Below, one piece after another: positions 5,746-9,717 of a stretch of DNA of 9,717 nucleotides. The position numbers and the translations under genes were made by a program. The DNA lies in the NCBI GenBank assembly GCA_032111745.1, contig JAULUH010000567.1, positions 1 to 9,717 on the forward strand, written 5' to 3'. The stretch comes from JAULUH01 sp032111745. Its GTDB lineage: Bacteria; Chloroflexota; Anaerolineae; JAAEKA01. The notes below the pieces were generated by a model. The model was not told the DNA's origin and ran no database searches. It saw nothing but the letters and a program-made list of their open reading frames with translations. How positions within the stretch are numbered: the first letter of the stretch is position 1; every line of letters begins with the position of its first letter.

Positions 5746-6246
5746 ATGCCAAATCATCTCGTCGTGCTGGCCTTCGATACCATGGACGAAGCCGAACAGG
5801 TGCACCAGGCCCTGGTCAGCGCCAAGAACTCGGGCGTGCTCTCTATTGAAGATGCCGCCGTGATTGTCAAAGACGCCGATGGCAAGATCGACGTCAAGAA
5901 CCAGGTGGCCAGCGGTACCTGGGTGGCCAGCGGCGTCGGCGGCGCGCTGGGCCTGCTGCTGGGCAGCATCTTCTTCCCCATCGGCGGTCTGGTCCTAGGC
6001 CTGGCCGGCGGTGCCCTGGTCGGCAAGTTCATGGACCTGGGTATCGACGGCAAGTTCGTCAAGGATGTTGGCGAGCAAATCCAGCCCGGCACCTCCGCGC
6101 TCTTCATCCTGACCAAGAACGAGAACCTGGCCGGCGAGCTGGCCGTGCTGCGCCAATACCACGGCACAGTTCTGCAGACCACCCTCGACACCGAGGCCGA
6201 AGAGGCCATCCGCAAGGCCCTCGGCGACACATCCCACCCGGCATGA
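5746..6246 (+). CDS. DUF1269 domain membrane protein
   Basis: A complete 166-residue protein with AGGAG (5735-5739) six bases before the ATG. It opens with LVVLAFDTMDEAEQVHQAL (5-23), then AAVIVKDADGKI (37-48). A glycine-rich hydrophobic hairpin follows at about 57-98 (GVGGALGLLLG, GGLVLGLAGGALVG). The C-terminal domain has PGTSALFIL (114-122), followed by a LAVLRQYHGTVLQTTL stretch (132-147). This order is diagnostic of DUF1269 (COG4803). The family has no known biochemical function; the polar halves flank a glycine-rich membrane insertion, so it probably sits in the inner membrane. It leads a two-gene unit with its own extended -10 promoter. The next gene starts 77 bases downstream. Confidence 0.92.
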   Translation: MPNHLVVLAFDTMDEAEQVHQALVSAKNSGVLSIEDAAVIVKDADGKIDVKNQVASGTWVASGVGGALGLLLGSIFFPIGGLVLGLAGGALVGKFMDLGIDGKFVKDVGEQIQPGTSALFILTKNENLAGELAVLRQYHGTVLQTTLDTEAEEAIRKALGDTSHPA

Positions 6247-6271
6247 CCGGCGCGGCCTCAGCAGCGCCGGT
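6246..6271. other. Stem-loop in the DUF1269-small membrane protein spacer
   Basis: ACCGGCGC at 6246-6253 and GCGCCGGT at 6264-6271 form a perfect 8-bp stem with a 10-base loop, starting on the DUF1269 stop codon. No T-tract follows, so full termination is unlikely. It may stabilise the upstream message or attenuate the downstream gene. Confidence 0.5.
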
Positions 6272-6323
6272 CTCTGGCGCTTCCATCGTACATCCCTAAA
6301 TCTGATCCGAAGGAGCCTCGATC

Positions 6324-6629
6324 ATGTGTTGCGCATTTCTCAGTCTCGTCCTGCTAGGGCCCCGTTTCTTCGGCGCGCTCTGGTGGCTGTTGCAGCCGCT
6401 GCGCTGGCAGACGGCCTTCAATAGCTGGCCAGGCGGCAACCTCTGGTTCATCTGGCCGATCCTGGGCATCATCTTCTTGCCCTGGGCCACCCTGATGTTC
6501 GTCATCGTCGCCCCGGGTGGCATCGGTGGGTTCGATTGGGTCTGGCTCGGGCTTGCCGTGGCCGCAGATATCTTCACCTACGTCGGCGGTGCCGGCCGCA
6601 AACGCCTTCCTGGCTACCAGGGGTACTGA
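6324..6629 (+). CDS. Small three-helix membrane protein of unknown function
   Basis: A complete 101-residue protein with AAGGAG (6310-6315) eight bases before the ATG, which fixes the start. Three hydrophobic segments lie at about 4-24, 39-62 and 68-89, rich in Trp and Pro (LGPRFFGALWWLL, WFIWPILGIIFLPWATLMFV, GFDWVWLGLAVAADI), with a basic tail. MCC opens the protein, and LVLLGPR plus the LPW-TL and GFDW motifs match hypothetical proteins I recall from Actinobacteria and Chloroflexota. There is no enzymatic motif. It lies downstream of DUF1269 with no obvious promoter of its own, so the two are probably co-transcribed. The Cys pair at 2-3 could be modified or bind metal, but nothing else supports that. 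Confidence 0.8.
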   Translation: MCCAFLSLVLLGPRFFGALWWLLQPLRWQTAFNSWPGGNLWFIWPILGIIFLPWATLMFVIVAPGGIGGFDWVWLGLAVAADIFTYVGGAGRKRLPGYQGY

Positions 6630-6659
6630 TCCCTGTCCCTGCAAGGTCGTGCGGTCCGT

Positions 6660-6871
6660 TTGAGAACTCCAACGGGCCGCTACTTCCTGGTGCAAAAGGC
6701 CTGCTGGGCACCGCGGCCGAGGAGCGGGTGATCGAAGAGGCGGTGGACCTGGCGCTGGAGGCCGAGCTGGAGGCCATCAGCTGGGCCCGTCAGATCGCCA
6801 GCCTCGACCGGCCCATCACTACCCCTCCCAGCTCGCACGCCTCCAGAAAGAAGCAGCCACGCGATCGATGA
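6660..6871 (+). pseudogene. Unassigned coding remnant with a charged helical segment
   Basis: In the frame ending at 6871, the segment from about 6692 to 6815 encodes a charged helix, KGLLGTAAEERVIEEAVDLA, followed by LEAELEAISWARQIASLDRP. It looks protein-like in composition. There is no start codon with a ribosome binding site; the frame simply continues from the shadow frame of the preceding gene. The last codons run into the terminator hairpin. I cannot assign a family. It may be the 3' end of a gene whose front was lost. Confidence 0.35.
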
Positions 6872-6886
6872 TCGCGTGGCTGTTTT
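6854..6886 (+). terminator. Strong intrinsic terminator between convergent units
   Basis: CAGCCACGCGATC (6854-6866) and its exact reverse complement (6870-6882) form a 13-bp stem with a three-base loop, followed by TTTT at 6883-6886. It closes the + strand DUF1269 unit. On the minus strand the trailing sequence is only CTTCTTTC, so it could also stop the channel gene, less efficiently. Confidence 0.85.
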
Positions 6887-7006
6887 CACCAGGATGGACT
6901 TGTGGGTGACGACAGTGTTCACCTCAGGTCATTGGTCACCAGTTTCCGTGCTTCCTCGACAGATTCGGCGGGCGTTCGAAAAGACGCTGGCCAATGGTGT
7001 GCGACG
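6887..7006. other. Convergent spacer with no gene seen
   Basis: This spacer lies between the terminator and the minus-strand stop codon at 7007-7009. I see no reading frame, repeat or further hairpin that I would support. Confidence 0.5.
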
Positions 7007-8962
7007 CTACTCCTCGGCCAACACGATGATACGATCATGTTCGGCAAAGGTCACCGGCGTCGATTTGTCCGGGTTCAAGTGTACCCCGAACGCCCGGTCC
7101 GGTGTACTGGCCTCGGCGAGCAGCCGGTATCCCATCGCAGTCTGTCCCTTTCGCCGCGCTGCCTCCAGCACGGTATAGAAGGTAACCGGCACTCCGCTGG
7201 CCACGTAGTCCTGGGCAGGCTTGAGGTAGATCTCGACCCCTCCAGGGCTGAGGAATTCGACGAACACCGGAACCACGTCCTTGTTCTCGGCGACCTGGGT
7301 GAGGGCCAGGGCCACCAAGCGCTCGCTGATGATCACGTCGTCTGCGCTGGTGACCTCGGCCAAATCCCGATTGCGGACATCCAAGATCTCGCTGACGATC
7401 GCGAATCCGTGGCCTGTCTGCCTGGCGATGTCACGGAGATGCAGCAGGGAAATCGTCGTCGCGGCGTCGGCGATCTGGATGTCGGGGGCGTCCCCAGGAC
7501 TCAGGATGACGACATAGTGATACCCCTCTGTCACCAGCCTGTCCAAGGTTGGGCGATCGATGGGATTCCCTCGATCAAACACCACTTGCATCGGTGGCGT
7601 CTGAATACCCTCGCAATCGGCTTGCATCTGCCCTGGATCGAGGGGGGCAAGGACGCGCACGTGCGCACCCGGAAGCATGTAATACCCCAGCTGTTCAAGG
7701 ATCGTTGGGCCACGGCGGTTCCAGCCCAGGATCAGGAGACGCTCCAGCGATGGCAACGCGGACTTGCCACTGCGAATGGCATCGGTATCGATGCCCATAG
7801 TCCCTGCGGCCTGCCGGCCATCGACCGCGCCGGACGACGGGCGGATGGCCGCCGCGCTGGCCGCGATGGCGATCACCCTGTCGCCGTCCTGGATCGCCGT
7901 GTCCATGGGTGGGTTGATCTGGACTCCTCCGTCCCGATACTGGAGCCCGATCAGGGTGGTGTCTGGATAGTGGAACAAGGCCTGGCCATAGGTGGTCCCC
8001 GCCAGGCTCGGCTCCTCGCGGAAGTAGATGGCTGCGCCCTCGAAGCTAAAGAGCTCGGCATAGACTACCGACAGGCCTGGCTGGCGACAGGTCTGGGCGA
8101 TCAAATACGATACCAGGTTGTCCACGGCGAAAACCTGGGCTTCATCACCGCCGATCATCCGGGTGATCCTCAGGTTGGCCGGCCTCTGGACGGCCGCCAC
8201 GATGTGGTAGGGATGGCTGCGCTGGCCGCGGTCCTTGGCCAGGGCCATCATGGTCTTGGCAACCGGCAGGTCCGGGTAAGGGCCTCCCGGCGAGACGACG
8301 ATGACGGCACGTGCCGTGTCCGGGCTCACGATCTGCAGATCGCCCGGGTCGAGGGGGTTGCCGCTCCGGCAGACCACCCGGGTGCCCATCGTATCGGGCA
8401 CCTTGGTGCGAATCTCCTCTTCCATCTCTACCTTGTCTTTTTCGGCCAGGATCGCCACACACGCAGTGCGTCCCATAGTCCCGGATCCCCGATCGCTGCG
8501 CAGTTGCCTGTTGGCAAATGCGAGCTCCGATACGATGGAGAACACCTGGGGCGACCAACCCAGGATGATCGTGTGTCCAGTCTCGATGACTCGAGAGCGC
8601 CCCCGGCGCAGCTCGTCGAGCCGGTTATCCAAACCGCTGGACAGGATGCCGATCAGCGCGCTGACGACGAAGATGCCGCTGACTGTGATCAGGAAGCCTA
8701 CAATCCGGTAGGACCATCCGGTGTCCCCGGCCACCGTGCCGGTATCGATGGTGCGCATGGTGGACTGCCAGAGCGCCTCGGCGAAGCTCAGCGATTCGGT
8801 GCTGCCATCCGGCCTGAGGCGCGCGATGACCATGATCGCAGTAGCCGTCAGGATCACCAGCAAAGTGACCACGAACAACGCGCCGACCAGGGCGATGGTA
8901 CCCCGGGACATGAAGTTGTCGAATTGATAACGCAGCCGGTCACCGATAGGTGGTCTTTTCAT
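7007..8962 (-). CDS. CASTOR/POLLUX-type ion channel with two RCK-like domains
   Basis: A complete 651-residue protein (ATG 8962-8960, stop TAG 7009-7007). TM1 is at 21-47, a pore loop at about 62-82 (ALWQSTMRTIDTGTVAGDTG) and TM2 at 86-108, followed by the basic linker LDELRRGRSRVIE. The first nucleotide-binding-like (RCK) domain starts at 129 with HTIILGWSPQVFSIV and continues through CRSGNPLDPGDLQ. The second starts near 407 with RLLILGWNRRGPTILEQL and continues through FDRGNPIDRPTLD. This layout matches the bacterial relatives of plant CASTOR/POLLUX, membrane cation channels gated through cytosolic RCK rings. The filter is GTVAGDTG rather than TVGYG, as expected for this family and unlike the K+ channel remnant at 4922-5576. 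Ion selectivity cannot be read from sequence. No strong Shine-Dalgarno precedes the ATG. It lies downstream of the P-type ATPase gene, in the same direction. Confidence 0.9.
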   Translation of the reverse strand: MKRPPIGDRLRYQFDNFMSRGTIALVGALFVVTLLVILTATAIMVIARLRPDGSTESLSFAEALWQSTMRTIDTGTVAGDTGWSYRIVGFLITVSGIFVVSALIGILSSGLDNRLDELRRGRSRVIETGHTIILGWSPQVFSIVSELAFANRQLRSDRGSGTMGRTACVAILAEKDKVEMEEEIRTKVPDTMGTRVVCRSGNPLDPGDLQIVSPDTARAVIVVSPGGPYPDLPVAKTMMALAKDRGQRSHPYHIVAAVQRPANLRITRMIGGDEAQVFAVDNLVSYLIAQTCRQPGLSVVYAELFSFEGAAIYFREEPSLAGTTYGQALFHYPDTTLIGLQYRDGGVQINPPMDTAIQDGDRVIAIAASAAAIRPSSGAVDGRQAAGTMGIDTDAIRSGKSALPSLERLLILGWNRRGPTILEQLGYYMLPGAHVRVLAPLDPGQMQADCEGIQTPPMQVVFDRGNPIDRPTLDRLVTEGYHYVVILSPGDAPDIQIADAATTISLLHLRDIARQTGHGFAIVSEILDVRNRDLAEVTSADDVIISERLVALALTQVAENKDVVPVFVEFLSPGGVEIYLKPAQDYVASGVPVTFYTVLEAARRKGQTAMGYRLLAEASTPDRAFGVHLNPDKSTPVTFAEHDRIIVLAEE

Positions 8963-9001
8963 CTGTGTTCTAGCAGGTTGTCAGGCGGCTTGGTCAGGGT
9001 A

Positions 9002-9017
9002 CGCCGCAATTACATCA
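9002..9017 (-). promoter_or_regulatory. Candidate extended -10 promoter of the CASTOR/POLLUX-type channel
   Basis: On the minus strand TGA (9017-9015) precedes TGTAAT (9014-9009), five of six matches to the -10 consensus. No good -35 is visible. The predicted start near 9002 would leave a leader of about 40 bases. It lies downstream of the ATPase terminator, which supports separate transcription. Confidence 0.4.
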
Positions 9018-9035
9018 TTGCATCGAAAAATCAGG

Positions 9036-9079
9036 AAAAAGGGCAAATGCCCAAGGTGTCTACCATTGAGCATCTGCCC
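9036..9079 (-). terminator. Intrinsic terminator of the P-type ATPase gene
   Basis: On the minus strand, 9079-9070 (GGGCAGATGC) pairs with 9050-9041 (GCATTTGCCC) with one mismatch. The enclosed loop can form a further short stem (GGT/ACC). TTTTT follows at 9040-9036. A compact alternative, GGGC-ATTT-GCCC (9052-9041), precedes the same T-tract. A smaller stem without a T-tract (AGTGCC/GGCACT, 9115-9138) lies between this and the stop codon. Confidence 0.7.
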
Positions 9080-9142
9080 TGGTCACCATACAACCAATAC
9101 TGTCAGGCAGCCGGAGTGCCCCTGGCAGGCTTGGCACTAATG

Positions 9143-9717
9143 TCATCCGCTACTGCTCGCAACCGCAGCCAGTGCTGGCTGTCCCGCGCTGTGGCTGCGC
9201 CTTCGGCGCAGGAAGAGTTTGATCACTTCGTCCACCAACAGCAGGGCCACAGCACAGCCGATACAGATCAGCCAACGAGACTCACCGGCGATCGAGGTCA
9301 GGCCGAGGATGCGCTGCAGGAAGCCCAGCTCAGTCGCCAGGACGGTCACCAACAGCGCCACACCATAAAGGAGTAGCTGGTTTCGATCGTGTATGACTTC
9401 CCGGTTGAAGGCGGTGGCGGTCTCGCTTCGCACGCTGAGGCCCATGGCGACGCTGAGCAACGCGAAGGCCACAAAGCCCATGCTGGCCCCCATCGCCGCA
9501 CTTTCTGCTTCGTAGGTCGCCTCCAGATAGATCACGATGATCGCCGTCAGGATACCGATGAAGATGATGCGCACCCATTGTGACGTTGTCAGGATGGGTT
9601 GCTTCAGCGGCCGGGGCTTGTGCTGCATCAGGTCCGAGGCCGGCGTGTCGAACCCCAGCGCCATGGCCACCGGGACCGTGATGAGGAAGTTCAGGAACAG
9701 GACCACCACTGGTGTGA
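9143..9717 (-). CDS. P-type ATPase, C-terminal membrane region (5' part outside the window)
   Basis: The frame is open to the right edge, so only about the last 190 residues are present; the GTG near 9709 is internal, not a start. Five hydrophobic helices fit M6-M10 of a cation P-type ATPase: VLFLNFLITVPVAMALGF, WVRIIFIGILTAIIVIYLEA, MGFVAFALLSVAMGLSV, QLLLYGVALLVTVLATELGF and WLICIGCAVALLLVDEVIKL. HKPRPLKQPIL between the first two matches the conserved loop after M6. These pumps move cations across the inner membrane using ATP; the phosphorylation and nucleotide-binding domains lie outside the window. M6 reads NFLITVPVAMALG where Ca2+ pumps have NLVTDGLPALALG, so the usual TDG aspartate is missing and calcium transport is not supported. 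The protein ends in a basic RRRR tail after M10. Confidence 0.85.
   Translation of the reverse strand, partial: TPVVVLFLNFLITVPVAMALGFDTPASDLMQHKPRPLKQPILTTSQWVRIIFIGILTAIIVIYLEATYEAESAAMGASMGFVAFALLSVAMGLSVRSETATAFNREVIHDRNQLLLYGVALLVTVLATELGFLQRILGLTSIAGESRWLICIGCAVALLLVDEVIKLFLRRRRSHSAGQPALAAVASSSG

Noticed and set aside
9001..9142. Small gene in the spacer between the ATPase and the channel gene
   Set aside because: The space is filled by a terminator, a second stem and a candidate promoter; no frame with a ribosome binding site is seen.
6902..9376. 824-residue open frame on the + strand across the channel and ATPase genes
   Set aside because: It is antisense to two well-recognised minus-strand genes and spans their terminator and promoter. 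Its composition (His, Arg, Asp-rich, no domain) is typical of a GC-driven antisense shadow.

Overview
High-GC bacterial DNA with mixed-orientation, mostly membrane-associated genes. The gene types resemble sets I associate with Chloroflexota (Anaerolineae/Caldilineae-like): a membrane phospholipase-C-like protein with a C-terminal helix-hairpin-helix domain, YqjF/DUF2071, a fragment of a large ATP-binding LuxR (LAL) regulator, PRC-barrel, DUF1269, a short ion channel, a CASTOR/POLLUX-like channel and a P-type ATPase. The taxon is an inference from gene content and family recall. No marker gene, rRNA or tRNA is visible.

Layout. 1-2100 (+): the 3' part of a multi-spanning protein with a PI-PLC-X-like domain and a C-terminal HHH domain; the frame runs off the left edge. 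2145-2200: a very strong inverted repeat that abuts a promoter whose predicted start coincides with the ATG of an intact DUF2071 gene (2225-2974), so that gene may be leaderless. 2975-5576 (+): a stretch of gene debris. It holds four octamer repeats, an apparently intact -35 box, a small membrane protein that looks 5'-truncated, an internally deleted and frameshifted LAL regulator fragment, the C-terminal part of a membrane protein joined in frame to it, an intact PRC-barrel gene, a trace of a SHOCT-like motif, and a K+ channel gene with two apparent frameshifts and no S1-S2. 5653-6629 (+): a clean two-gene unit with an extended -10 promoter, DUF1269 and a 101-aa three-helix membrane protein. 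6630-6886: an unassigned coding remnant and a strong intrinsic terminator. 7007-8962 (-): an intact CASTOR/POLLUX-type channel. 9143-9717 (-): the C-terminal membrane part of a P-type ATPase, followed by its own terminator.

Taken together, the intact genes from 5.7 kb onward, plus the broken K+ channel, suggest a neighbourhood for ion and membrane homeostasis. The 3.0-5.6 kb part looks like a decay or rearrangement zone rather than a working operon. I see no CRISPR array, transposase, integrase, toxin-antitoxin pair or defence module. I do not think the window shows a clearly new biological system. The most unusual items are the PLC-HHH fusion, the leaderless promoter with its 25-bp hairpin, and the chimeric reading frame built from fragments of unrelated genes.
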